60,198 nt of DNA from an uncultured Acetatifactor sp. (GCA_910589035.1 CAJUSI010000061.1:1-60198), one strand, 5' to 3'; positions 43,364 to 50,592 are shown, counted from the stretch's first letter. Numbers and translations are program-made. Notes: generated by a model from the letters alone, not told the origin.

Positions 43364-43387
43364 TTTATTTACCTCCGTGTGTTTCAT

Positions 43388-43465
43388 TTGATAAATTTAT
43401 TTTAACGTGTTTGCTAGGCTTCGTATGCCGACGTAACCGCCAGGATTTAAGCAGCTTTGCTATGC
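43388..43465 (-). promoter_or_regulatory. Repeated promoter-like element R7
   Basis: Invariant blocks and spacing kept; TTGATAAATTTA on the plus strand replaces the perfect palindrome. Together with inverted-repeat element 2 it fills most of the 43364-43759 gap, which holds no gene. Confidence 0.75.
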
Positions 43466-43490
43466 AATTCAGCCGAAACTTACGAACCGC

Positions 43491-43697
43491 CAGCAGAATC
43501 AGCAGTTTTCAGAGGACCTGCTGACCTATCTGCTGATGCTCCAAAGCCTTGGTATTGCTGGCTTTCTTAGTAGGTGTCAGCAGAATCAGCAGATATTTAC
43601 CTATAATTAAATTGAAATATAAGAATTAAGGGTAAATATGTAATTCTTAAATCTTACATTTTATATTTATATAAGGGTATCTGCTGAAACTGCTGAC
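43491..43697. repeat. Inverted-repeat element, copy 2, with extra half sites
   Basis: Main element 43576-43697 (122 bp): GTCAGCAGAATCAGCAGATA is inverted with two changes at 43678-43697 around an AT-rich centre like that of copy 1. Further CAGCAGAATCAGCAG (43491-43505) and TATCTGCTGA (43527-43536) half sites lie beside it, giving an iteron-like cluster. Confidence 0.65.
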
Positions 43698-43729
43698 CGC
43701 TGACAGGCGCGGGCTGTTACCAAAGCAGA

Positions 43730-43751
43730 GCTGCCCGGTTTCCCGGGCAGC
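43730..43751 (-). terminator. Strong hairpin after the 50-residue gene
   Basis: GCTGCCCGG-GAAA-CCGGGCAGC on the minus strand, a 9-bp perfect stem with a GAAA tetraloop, 9 bases past the stop codon at 43760. The T-run is weak (TCTGCTTTGG). Confidence 0.55.
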
Positions 43752-43759
43752 CCGCGCTC

Positions 43760-43912
43760 TCAGGCTTGACACGCTTTCAGATACCGCTTAGCTTCTTCGG
43801 ATTGCTTCCAATCTTCAAAGGCTTTTCTGTTTGCCGGATTTTCATAAAACTCTTGAGCGGCTTGCAGTAGATCGGTGAGCGCGCGTCTTTCAATTTCATC
43901 CGCGATACTCAT
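43760..43912 (-). CDS. Very small phage protein (50 residues)
   Basis: 50 residues, acidic helical: SIADEIERRALTDLLQAAQE, FYENPANRKAFEDWKQSEEA. The ribosome-binding site is poor (AAAG). Driven by promoter element R8 through a leader of about 90 bases. Not recognised. Confidence 0.55.
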   Translation of the reverse strand: MSIADEIERRALTDLLQAAQEFYENPANRKAFEDWKQSEEAKRYLKACQA

Positions 43913-44018
43913 TTACTTTTCTTTGCGCTTGTGCTACAATACTCTTGGTTATGGGGTATTGGGCTTTAGCTCTTTCTCCTTTCTGGGTCGGCTGCTGTAA
44001 CAGCCGGCCCGTATTTTT
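43912..44018 (+). ncRNA. Candidate antisense small RNA with its own promoter and terminator
   Basis: On the plus strand TTTACT (43912-43917), 17 bases, TACAAT (43935-43940) would start an RNA near 43947. It ends at a 10-bp stem GGGTCGGCTG/CAGCCGGCCC (43985-44010) followed by GTATTTTTAT. The predicted 70-base RNA is antisense to the leader of the 43760-43912 gene and includes TCTCCTTTCT, complementary to the AGAAAGGAG-type ribosome-binding sites used in this arm. Confidence 0.35.
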
Positions 44019-44037
44019 ATCAGGTGTTGCACCTGAT
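44019..44037. promoter_or_regulatory. Perfect 8-bp palindromic operator-like site
   Basis: ATCAGGTG-TTG-CACCTGAT. It takes the place held by the TTGAT-N2-ATCAA palindrome in most other promoter elements, immediately downstream of the R8 candidate -10. Confidence 0.5.
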
Positions 44038-44110
44038 GTATTTATATTAACGCTATTGCTGAAAACCGTATGCCGACAGAACTAACGGAAATTCGGCGAT
44101 ATTGCTATAC
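44033..44110 (-). promoter_or_regulatory. Repeated promoter-like element R8
   Basis: Invariant blocks and 14-bp spacing kept; candidate -10 is TAATAT as in R4. Heads the 50-residue gene at 43760-43912. Confidence 0.7.
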
Positions 44111-44136
44111 AATACCGCCGAAAGAGAGGATAAGAG

Positions 44137-44355
44137 ATGAAAATTGAGTTTTCAAATAAAGACCTTGCCTATCTATACAATACACTTTTAGAGAATTTAG
44201 AAAAATTGGAAGAGCATAAAACTTTGAATCGCCAGGATATTAAAGAGCATAAAAAGCTCATAAGCATATTAGAATCAGCAAGTCCAGAACTAAAAGATAT
44301 TAAGGCGCTTCGCTGTCGTTATCAAGATCAGAAAAATCAAAGTCAGAAGGCTTGA
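44137..44355 (+). CDS. Small rightward phage protein
   Basis: 72 residues, helical and charged (LLENLEKLEEHKTLNRQDIK). AGAGAGGATAAGAG lies before the ATG. One of only two plus-strand genes in the arm; its end overlaps the end of the convergent gene 44300-44557 by 56 bases. No clear promoter seen. Not recognised. Confidence 0.5.
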   Translation: MKIEFSNKDLAYLYNTLLENLEKLEEHKTLNRQDIKEHKKLISILESASPELKDIKALRCRYQDQKNQSQKA

Positions 44356-44557
44356 ATCCTCGAATTTGACCTTGCTCTGCAAGTTCTTTATAATAATCAA
44401 ATAAGCCACTAGCTATCGGGCCGATCGTTGGTTTTTGTTTTTGCTGTAGCAGCCGCAGTTGAAACGCTAATTCTGTTACTCGGTTAATAGTAATAGCCTG
44501 ATTGATAATAAGACAAATTACTGCAATTACTAAAGCTGCATTGACTAAATTTTGCAT
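44300..44557 (-). CDS. Small membrane-anchored phage protein
   Basis: 85 residues. An N-terminal hydrophobic helix (VNAALVIAVICLIINQAITI), then a soluble glutamine/lysine-rich part and an acidic end. GGAAGGAA precedes the ATG, and a GC-rich leader box lies directly ahead. Second gene of the unit headed by R9. Confidence 0.6.
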   Translation of the reverse strand: MQNLVNAALVIAVICLIINQAITINRVTELAFQLRLLQQKQKPTIGPIASGLFDYYKELAEQGQIRGFKPSDFDFSDLDNDSEAP

Positions 44558-44573
44558 ATGTATTTCCTTCCTA

Positions 44574-44595
44574 CCCTCGTAACCTCCGGGGCGGG
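44574..44595 (-). promoter_or_regulatory. GC-rich 22-bp leader box, copy 3
   Basis: Base-identical to copy 1 over all 22 positions, between the 157-residue gene and the membrane-anchored gene, ending about 16 bases before the latter's ATG. Confidence 0.6.
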
Positions 44596-44601
44596 ATATT
44601 A

Positions 44602-45075
44602 TTACCTGAATTTCTTATATGCGAAAATGGAAGTCAAACCGTTAAAATGAGATTCCATTTTAGCATCGTCTTCATTGACAAGCCGAAGGGCCTGGATAAT
44701 TTTCTCAAAATGCTTTTCGGTGCCTTCTTCGGATTCATTTACTTTGCCGCTGCTCCAGAAAAAGCGGAAGTCTTTTCTATATTCGGCATATGTTGAGTAA
44801 GTTCTTGTTTCTCCGCTTTTCGCAATAACCGTAACTTCGACGTCCTCTCCCTGTTCTTCTGGGTCAATCCAGATATTGATAGACTGATTGCCTTCGGCAA
44901 TGTTAACTTCCAGGCGGTCATTCAGATCGCAAATATAATCATTGAAATGTCCTTCGGCTGTACTTCTGTAAATCGGATAGCCAGCGCGCTCACTGCTTTC
45001 TTCGTCTTTCTGATAATCAGTAGGGAAAATCTTGTTTGCCAGGTTCCAAGCTTCCTGAATAGTAGTTGCTTTCAT
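44602..45075 (-). CDS. Hypothetical phage protein
   Basis: 157 residues from ATG at 45075 (GGAGG 8 bases upstream): KATTIQEAWNLANKIFPTDY, then NDYICDLNDRLEVNIAEGNQ and a charged C-terminus. First gene behind promoter element R9. Similar proteins occur in gut mobile elements; function unknown. Confidence 0.65.
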   Translation of the reverse strand: MKATTIQEAWNLANKIFPTDYQKDEESSERAGYPIYRSTAEGHFNDYICDLNDRLEVNIAEGNQSINIWIDPEEQGEDVEVTVIAKSGETRTYSTYAEYRKDFRFFWSSGKVNESEEGTEKHFEKIIQALRLVNEDDAKMESHFNGLTSIFAYKKFR

Positions 45076-45177
45076 GCTTATATCCTCCATTTTCTTTATT
45101 CCGTTTACGCCGGTATTTCATTCGGGTCCGATTGATTCAACCATTGCCGAATGTTTCTTGCGGTGCTTGACGTTCAT

Positions 45178-45255
45178 TTGATAAATCAATTTTAACGTGT
45201 TCGCTAGAATCCGTATGCCGACGAAACAAACGGGATTTCAGGATATTTCCTGTGT
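45178..45255 (-). promoter_or_regulatory. Repeated promoter-like element R9
   Basis: All blocks present, with TTGATTTATCAA and an upstream CAGGA-N4-TCCTG inverted repeat. It drives 44602-45075 leftward and lies back to back with the rightward promoter at 45330-45358; the gap 45076-45421 contains both and no gene. Confidence 0.75.
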
Positions 45256-45329
45256 GATTTAACTAATATTGCTAGAATGAAATTATGAAGAATAATATAT
45301 GGAATGAAGAAAAACACTATATTTTGTGC

Positions 45330-45358
45330 TTGACAAACGATAATACATACAATATACT
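45330..45358 (+). promoter_or_regulatory. Consensus SigA promoter for the DUF3892-like gene
   Basis: TTGACA, 17-base spacer, TATACT on the plus strand. It is the best host-type promoter seen in the prophage and does not resemble the nine repeated elements. Confidence 0.8.
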
Positions 45359-45421
45359 GTGCGAGAACGGAAGTTCGATATGAGATTGAGTGCAACGCCT
45401 CATATAGAAAGGATGATGAAT

Positions 45422-45631
45422 ATGCCTAAAAGAGTATCAGTAACAAGAGAATCGGAGACCGGAAGAAATTTAAGCTTCCACGATAATTATACCGGCACGA
45501 ATATGAGCCGTCCGCAATTTGTACGGCAAATTGAGAACGGCAACTATCCGCACCACCATGTAAGAGTTATAAACGGCGTAAAAACGCCGGTTTCAAATCC
45601 AGACAGAAGTACCAGAAATAACCTTGGCTAG
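45422..45631 (+). CDS. DUF3892-like small protein
   Basis: 69 residues. VTRESETGRNLSFHDNYTGT and SNPDRSTRNNLG match the start and end pattern of DUF3892 proteins, whose function is unknown. The start at 45422 follows AGAAAGGATG. It is transcribed against the rest of the phage from a strong host-type promoter, so it could be expressed in the lysogen. Its stop overlaps the stop of the convergent gene (CTAG). Confidence 0.7.
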   Translation: MPKRVSVTRESETGRNLSFHDNYTGTNMSRPQFVRQIENGNYPHHHVRVINGVKTPVSNPDRSTRNNLG

Positions 45632-45804
45632 TTTTCAAGAGGCACGCACTCAACCTTATACCCATCATGCCAAACGATTTCGCCGTTATCGGTAATCATA
45701 CCGAGGACTTCGTCCTTATCTGATAAAAACAGAATCTCTTTAAAATTCTGTCCGCAAATACTTATTCCCTTTTCAGTTGTAGCTAATTGCTTTGTGTTAT
45801 TCAT
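45628..45804 (-). CDS. Very small phage protein (58 residues)
   Basis: 58 residues: NNTKQLATTEKGISICGQNF, LFLSDKDEVLGMITDNGEIV and WHDGYKVECVPLEN. GGGAGGCG lies upstream of the ATG. Palindromic element B occupies its leader, between it and the endolysin gene. Not recognised. Confidence 0.6.
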   Translation of the reverse strand: MNNTKQLATTEKGISICGQNFKEILFLSDKDEVLGMITDNGEIVWHDGYKVECVPLEN

Positions 45805-45823
45805 TTAAACGCCTCCCAGGTCG

Positions 45824-45910
45824 CCCACGGTCTCCATATTCGCGTTTTATGGTCAAGGCTAGTAGTTTATAAGCCTAAGGCCTAAAAATGCGAATATGGT
45901 CAAATCTGGA
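45824..45910 (-). repeat. Palindromic dispersed element, copy B
   Basis: Core 45834-45899 (66 bp) is bounded by CCATATTCGC and GCGAATATGG, a perfect 10-bp inverted repeat. Flanks match copy A next to tmRNA. It lies just after the endolysin gene, so A and B, inverted, bracket the accessory arm. Confidence 0.7.
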
Positions 45911-45912
45911 CC

Positions 45913-47472
45913 TTACTTTTTCAGATACTTCATTGAGCAGAATCCGGTTATGCTGCCATAGGCTACATAGAGCCATTTCACGCCGTTAATAACGGAGTAG
46001 TAGCCATAGCACTGTACTGTTTTTCCGTTCGGAATAGTAGCAAGGCTTTTCTTGTTAGTGCCGGCTCCTGCCCGGATATTTAAGGCGGACGCCGTTACTT
46101 TGTATGTACCAGCAAGAGATTTATCAAAGCTCTGCGCCGATTCTGCTTTTGCAGAGGTTGAAGCCTTCGGCGAATAACTGTAATATTCTCCGTTGGAATT
46201 ACTGGTGTAAGCATACCCGCAGCTTGCGCCGGGCCATACGATTTTGTACCAGCCAGAAGCCAAAACTTCCAGGACTTCAACGACTGTTCCTTTGCTAATA
46301 GTGCCATAGCTCTTATGAGAAGTACCGGCGCCCGATCTGATATTCATATTGGCCTTTGCAGTAGCTGCGCCGATTCCTTTTCCTGTATAAGTTGTGTTTC
46401 CAGTGCTACCGGCAGCAGGAGCAGAGGTGCCAGAATCAGAGCCGTTGGAAAGGGCAATAGCGGTATGGCCTTTTCCTAAAAGAATATCGCCCCTTTTCAG
46501 TTTGGCGCTTGACCCTACATAGTCGCTTGACGTGTAAGCGTCAAATTTTCCGGTAGCTAGGAGAGCACTCTTTTCATTGCCGGTATAAATATCCTTGCTG
46601 ACATTGATTCCGGCAGCGTTTACACATACTGCGACAAGAGCAGAGCAGTCGGTTTCACAAGGAACCGCAATTCTGCTCAGGTCCCAGCCGTTGGCCTTTG
46701 CCTGAGTGAATAATGTGGTCCGCTGGTTCTGGTCGTACCCGATCTTATCATTGGCGCAGGCCTGCTCCATAGCTTTTGCGATCTTTTCGGCTGTTGCTTT
46801 ATCTTTGGCCCGGATAACACAAATCCAGGGCTTGCTGTACCAGGCTCTTGTGCATACCTCTTTTCCTGTCTGGTCGCCAGCAGTGCCACCAGCAATTTTT
46901 CCATTCTCGTCTATTGAAGCGTGTCCTATCATAACTGCCATAATGTTTCCCCCTTCTGCGGGCTTTTTAGAGCCTGCGTACTTGTCATAATATTTTTGGC
47001 TATAGCCAGCGCGTTTTATCTTTGCCGCTTCGCTTTGGTCGCCGGGCTGTTCAAACTTCGTAAGTACAAGGTCAGACGCCGCACGGACCGAAGAAGCCTT
47101 TTTCAGTTTAGAGAGCAAGTCAGCATAGTTTTCAGAAAGCTCTTTACACAAAAAAGCAAGCTGCATATCAAAGTTGCCGATTGATACGCCTCTTGCTTTA
47201 GCAAAGTTTAAGAGATTCTGTTTTCTGGTCCAGAAGGTCCATTGCGCTAGGCCGTAGCCGGCAGAATCCTTTATGAAATTTGTGTAGGTTCCATTATCTA
47301 CAGCAGCGGTATAGCTTTCGTCCGTAAAGTCCAGCTTTTTCTCAAAAGAGTTTTGCAGGTTCTTAGGGTTAAAGCCGGATTCTGCGAAAATGTTTCCCAT
47401 GAATCCGGCAGCCGCAAAAGCGTTATTTAGCAGCTTATAAAGAGCCTGCCAAAGTTTTTCCTCATTCGTCAT
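45913..47472 (-). CDS. Modular endolysin: tail-lysozyme-type domain, central NlpC/CHAP-like amidase, two SH3b repeats
   Basis: 519 residues. Residues 1-145 resemble a phage tail lysozyme (FAAAGFMGNIFAESGFNPKN, GLAQWTFWTRKQNL). Residues about 180-345 are a second catalytic domain with CETDCSALVAVCVNAAG and GHTAIAL as a likely Cys/His pair. Two SH3b wall-binding repeats follow (about 365-430 and 455-519: MNIRSGAGTSHKSYGTIS, LNIRAGAGTNKKSLATIP). It would cut peptidoglycan to release phage. ATG at 47472 follows GGAAGGAAGTG and overlaps the upstream gene. It is preceded by holin-like genes. Confidence 0.9.
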   Translation of the reverse strand: MTNEEKLWQALYKLLNNAFAAAGFMGNIFAESGFNPKNLQNSFEKKLDFTDESYTAAVDNGTYTNFIKDSAGYGLAQWTFWTRKQNLLNFAKARGVSIGNFDMQLAFLCKELSENYADLLSKLKKASSVRAASDLVLTKFEQPGDQSEAAKIKRAGYSQKYYDKYAGSKKPAEGGNIMAVMIGHASIDENGKIAGGTAGDQTGKEVCTRAWYSKPWICVIRAKDKATAEKIAKAMEQACANDKIGYDQNQRTTLFTQAKANGWDLSRIAVPCETDCSALVAVCVNAAGINVSKDIYTGNEKSALLATGKFDAYTSSDYVGSSAKLKRGDILLGKGHTAIALSNGSDSGTSAPAAGSTGNTTYTGKGIGAATAKANMNIRSGAGTSHKSYGTISKGTVVEVLEVLASGWYKIVWPGASCGYAYTSNSNGEYYSYSPKASTSAKAESAQSFDKSLAGTYKVTASALNIRAGAGTNKKSLATIPNGKTVQCYGYYSVINGVKWLYVAYGSITGFCSMKYLKK

Positions 47473-47803
47473 TGTCGTCACTTCCTTCCGTATCGTCTGC
47501 CAAGTGTCCCATAAGGCGAGGGAATTTTTCGGTAACTATCGTAAATATCCATACGCCGAATAAGAGCAGCGGTATAAAGGGCCAAAGCAGGCCGCAGGGT
47601 ACGCCGATAAACAAGCCAAGCGACGCCGATATAAGTATGCGGTCTTTGTTATGATTCGGGTAATAATAATTCTCAAAATACTCGGCTTCATCATCCGTAT
47701 AAGCAGCCCATGCAAAGAAAAGGAGGACCCCTAAAAATATGAGTCCTCCAATTATGGCGTAAATCAAAAGGATTGCGCGCCAGTGGGTCATAACGAAAGC
47801 CAT
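47462..47803 (-). CDS. Membrane protein of the lysis module
   Basis: 113 residues with two or three predicted helices (LLIYAIIGGLIFLGVLLFFA; a C-terminal pair near 60-95) and an acidic tail. One-base overlap with the holin-like gene upstream, and ten-base overlap with the endolysin. Could be a second holin or a spanin-like accessory. Confidence 0.6.
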   Translation of the reverse strand: MAFVMTHWRAILLIYAIIGGLIFLGVLLFFAWAAYTDDEAEYFENYYYPNHNKDRILISASLGLFIGVPCGLLWPFIPLLLFGVWIFTIVTEKFPRLMGHLADDTEGSDDNDE

Positions 47804-48111
47804 TATTCAGACCTCCCCAGGTATTTCAGCAGCTTATCAAATCCGAACATAGCGGCAAAGGCAACCATAAAGCCGATAATAATAAAAGCCGCGATAATGT
47901 ACCAGGTAATCAGCATTTCCTTGATCTGCCAGTACGCCAGAAAAGCTGCGACTGTCAGCGCCACAGAAAGCAGGAGCACAAACAGGTTAATGACCTTTGA
48001 CCCGGCAAGCCAGGCAAAGGACCGCTTGCATACCTCCGTGATAATATTCACTACCGCGACAAGTGCGGCAATAATCATTAAAAGCTGGCTGATAAAAGTT
48101 GTGTAATCCAT
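47803..48111 (-). CDS. Holin-like membrane protein
   Basis: 102 residues with three predicted helices (about 8-28, 38-60 and 68-90). A basic residue cluster separates the first two. Position directly before the endolysin supports a holin role: timed membrane permeabilisation. No family signature is strong enough to be sure. Confidence 0.65.
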   Translation of the reverse strand: MDYTTFISQLLMIIAALVAVVNIITEVCKRSFAWLAGSKVINLFVLLLSVALTVAAFLAYWQIKEMLITWYIIAAFIIIGFMVAFAAMFGFDKLLKYLGRSE

Positions 48112-48121
48112 AAAATCCTCC

Positions 48122-48517
48122 TTATCCGGCGGCGTCTTCGCCGTCTAAATCTTCGTTGTCATTTTCCTGCATAGCCTTTTCATATACGATTCCGCCTTTC
48201 GTATTTTCGGCTTTGCTCTTTTCACAATACGCCCATATAGCGAGTGATAAACTGGCAGCCACGCCCACAAGGGCATATAGAGCGGAAAGGTCATAATGTT
48301 TCCACATTACAACCTCGGCATAAATGATAATTTCCAGACAGATCAATACCATAGCAGCCATCATAATTTTAGCCCAGGCCGGTTTCTTAAAAGAGCGCCG
48401 CAGGCCAAGGGCTTTTTCACGGTCCTCAACCTGTTTTTTCAAGTCAAGAGTTTCTTCTTCTCTGGCAAGCTGGCGCAAGCGTCTTTCATAATCTCGTGCT
48501 GTCGGTTTTCTTTTCAT
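48122..48517 (-). CDS. Membrane protein with coiled-coil N-terminus
   Basis: 131 residues from ATG at 48517 (AAAGGCGGTGATC upstream). Basic and helical N-terminus (RRLRQLAREEETLDLKKQV), two membrane helices (about 62-80 and 88-107), acidic tail. It belongs to the lysis-module gene row. Function unknown. Confidence 0.6.
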   Translation of the reverse strand: MKRKPTARDYERRLRQLAREEETLDLKKQVEDREKALGLRRSFKKPAWAKIMMAAMVLICLEIIIYAEVVMWKHYDLSALYALVGVAASLSLAIWAYCEKSKAENTKGGIVYEKAMQENDNEDLDGEDAAG

Positions 48518-48530
48518 ACGATCACCGCCT

Positions 48531-48977
48531 TTACTGCAGAAAATCATGCTTTTCAAGGCGGTCATCATAAACGCGCTTTATATTGGCGACTGCATGAACG
48601 GCCCGGTTATTTTTATAGTTCGGGTGGTCTTTGCAATACTGCTCGTATTCGTCAATATCAGCCAGGGCCTCAATAAATTCTTCTTTGGTGTGGTCGATTT
48701 CACGAAGCAGCTCATTGTTGAAGTGAAGAATCCTGGTTCTGTGTACGTCCGCCATTCGTTCGTCGTCCATATCAATATGGGCTTCCAGCTTTTCACGAGT
48801 TTCTTTTTGTGTCGCCTTCATTTCCGCCAGCTCTTTTAATACTTCCGCATTGATGGCCCGGCCAAAAGCTTTTGCGATTGCGCCCCACGGATTTATTTTG
48901 ACGGGGGCAATTTGGATAATTGTCAGTAGAACAAAAAGCGAAATTCCCCCGCCGGTTATGATTTCCTGTAAGTTCAT
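48531..48977 (-). CDS. Hypothetical phage protein with N-terminal membrane helix
   Basis: 148 residues. One N-terminal helix (GGGISLFVLLTIIQIAPVKI), then a helical coiled region (LAEMKATQKETREKLEAHID). Similar proteins lie next to holin genes in gut phages as I recall, sometimes annotated as holin-associated; not proven. AGGAAAGGCAAC lies upstream of the ATG. Confidence 0.65.
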   Translation of the reverse strand: MNLQEIITGGGISLFVLLTIIQIAPVKINPWGAIAKAFGRAINAEVLKELAEMKATQKETREKLEAHIDMDDERMADVHRTRILHFNNELLREIDHTKEEFIEALADIDEYEQYCKDHPNYKNNRAVHAVANIKRVYDDRLEKHDFLQ

Positions 48978-49006
48978 AGTTGCCTTTCCTCCGATCTGAA
49001 ACTTTT

Positions 49007-49219
49007 TTAGATTCCCGGGTCCTCAGGGAATTTTGTGAGCTCAGCTTCCAGCTCGTTAATCTCGGCGCGCCACGCTTCACGCTGCGCTTTAATTTCCGCA
49101 TAGTCCTCCGGGGAAATTGCGCCCTCTGCAAATTTGAGAGCCTGGTAATCGGTTCCTGTGAGCATCTGTTTTCTGACGGCGATCTCGCTCTCGATTAAGT
49201 ATTTGGGTTTGTCATTCAT
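49007..49219 (-). CDS. Small helical phage protein
   Basis: 70 residues, helical (SEIAVRKQMLTGTDYQALKF, AQREAWRAEINELEAELT). It overlaps the end of the reverse transcriptase gene by 8 bases, so it is translated behind it, yet it has AAGGAGG of its own. Similar to short tail/baseplate-adjacent proteins (XkdX-like size) but no firm match. Confidence 0.55.
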   Translation of the reverse strand: MNDKPKYLIESEIAVRKQMLTGTDYQALKFAEGAISPEDYAEIKAQREAWRAEINELEAELTKFPEDPGI

Positions 49220-50309
49220 TGATAGTTCCTCCTTGATTGGTTTTATTTATGAATAGCTCGTTATAGAGCTGGTCCATACGTTGTAATGTGTAGTAACTGT
49301 TGAAGGTGATTCTTTTACCAGGTTTTCCTTTGCCTTTATCACCTTTCCAGGATTGATATTGTCTTTCGATTATGTCCATGGTAATTTTGCCTTCGTCCAA
49401 AAGTGCTTTGAGCTTTTTCAGTTTCCGGCGTTCCCTTGTAATCGTATCAGGATTTAAGCGCTTGATAACTTTGCCGGTAGCCGTTAAGGTCCATCTTACT
49501 TTCAGGAATGAAAAAGTACGGCTTAACTTTACAATCTGTGTTTTGCGCAGATTGATAATGATACCGTACTCGTCGCATTTTTCTTTGATTTGTTCAAGGC
49601 AATATTTCAAATATTCCTTATCCTCATGAATCAAATATAAATCGTCCATATATCTTGCGTACTCCTTAATATGTAGATCATGCTTTATAAGATGGTCAAT
49701 TTCAGCCGGATAATCAATCGCAAGAATCTGTGAAATTTGACTGCCGATTCCTAGCGATTTCCCTTCTCCAGAATCAAAAGGCTCAACAAGCTGTCTGGAT
49801 AAATGTTTTACGCCTTCATCTTCAACTTTCTTGTCAAGCCTTTCATAAACTTTATCATGCCGGATATGGTCATAATATCCTTTAAAATCTATTAGGAGAA
49901 TATAGCCTTCGTTGCTTCCTGTACGGCGGTAGTATTGGTGCAAATGCGCTTCCAGCCGTCTAAGCGTAAAATGAATGCCTTTTCCCTTTTGTCCGGCGCT
50001 GTTATCATATTCCAGGCCTTTTTGTAAAGCCGGAACCAGAGCTTCATCGCAAAGCGCCCTTTGTACGACACGCTCTTTGATATGCACGCTTTTTACGTGT
50101 CTTGTTTTTCCTCTTTCACTTAGCGTAAATTCGTGAAACCCAAGCACCGGGCTTTCTCCTGATTCGATTGTTCTCTTTGAGTCTCTAATGTTTCTAAGCA
50201 TATTTATTTCATACCGTTGTACACTCGCTTTCCATGTAACGCCCTTCATAGATTTGCGAACTGCTCTATGAAGGGCGTTTGCGTCTGCCACATCATCAAT
50301 AGTTATCAT
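49212..50309 (-). CDS. DGR reverse transcriptase
   Basis: 365 residues. It copies the template-repeat RNA with adenine-specific errors. The catalytic box is YARYMDDLYLI (about residues 211-221); the DGR-type motif GxxxSQ appears as GSQISQ before it; LLIDFKGYYDHIRHDKVY carries the first catalytic aspartate. The C-terminal half is basic (ITRERRKLKKLKALLDEGK). The start at 50309 has AGGAGG 6 bases upstream; the frame is open for 19 more codons without such a site. It lies 129 bases downstream of the TR. The order target-avd-TR-RT is that of Bordetella phage BPP-1. Confidence 0.95.
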   Translation of the reverse strand: MITIDDVADANALHRAVRKSMKGVTWKASVQRYEINMLRNIRDSKRTIESGESPVLGFHEFTLSERGKTRHVKSVHIKERVVQRALCDEALVPALQKGLEYDNSAGQKGKGIHFTLRRLEAHLHQYYRRTGSNEGYILLIDFKGYYDHIRHDKVYERLDKKVEDEGVKHLSRQLVEPFDSGEGKSLGIGSQISQILAIDYPAEIDHLIKHDLHIKEYARYMDDLYLIHEDKEYLKYCLEQIKEKCDEYGIIINLRKTQIVKLSRTFSFLKVRWTLTATGKVIKRLNPDTITRERRKLKKLKALLDEGKITMDIIERQYQSWKGDKGKGKPGKRITFNSYYTLQRMDQLYNELFINKTNQGGTINE

Positions 50310-50438
50310 TAAAATCCTCCTGCTGATAGCCGGACCGTACGAATGCGCCGGCGTCAAGATTCTCATTTACCCAATAAGGGAAGGACAACCTCTCCTTCTG
50401 TAAGGATAGTGTGTCGGCTTAATTTATGCCTTACACTT

Positions 50439-50567
50439 ACACAGAATCCGGGGGCTACGCCATTAGAATTGCTGGCACCGTTGTTGTTGGAGTTGCCGTT
50501 GTTGTTGACGTTACAAAAGTTGGTGGTATTCGCCGCGTTGGGAGACGCCAGCCACCAGTTGGCCCTT
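50439..50567 (-). repeat. DGR template repeat (TR)
   Basis: 129 bp between the avd-like and reverse-transcriptase genes. Read in the target frame it is full of AAC codons: WWLASPNAANTTNFCNVNN, then NGNSNNNGASNSNGVAPGFC. Asparagine-rich AAY templates are a hallmark of DGRs because A-to-N changes at the first two positions reach many residues without stop codons. The 3' end GGCGTAGCCCCCGG is shared with both variable repeats. Confidence 0.95.
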
Positions 50568-50592
50568 AGTTACAGAGATTGCCCTAAAAAAT

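Noticed and set aside
35702..45255. CRISPR array as explanation for the repeated 80-bp elements
   Set aside because: Copies are kilobases apart, each in front of a gene, with no spacer regularity and no cas genes.
32955..45804. Phage-wide amber recoding
   Set aside because: Several genes here (for example those ending at 45628, 45631, 36355 and 59064) use TAG as a sensible final stop next to the following gene, so general TAG readthrough is unlikely; only the single case at 34347 is kept as a question.
49212..50309. Group II intron or retron reverse transcriptase
   Set aside because: No maturase or intron structure, no msr/msd-like RNA; the GSQISQ motif, neighbouring avd-like gene and TR/VR pair fit a DGR.
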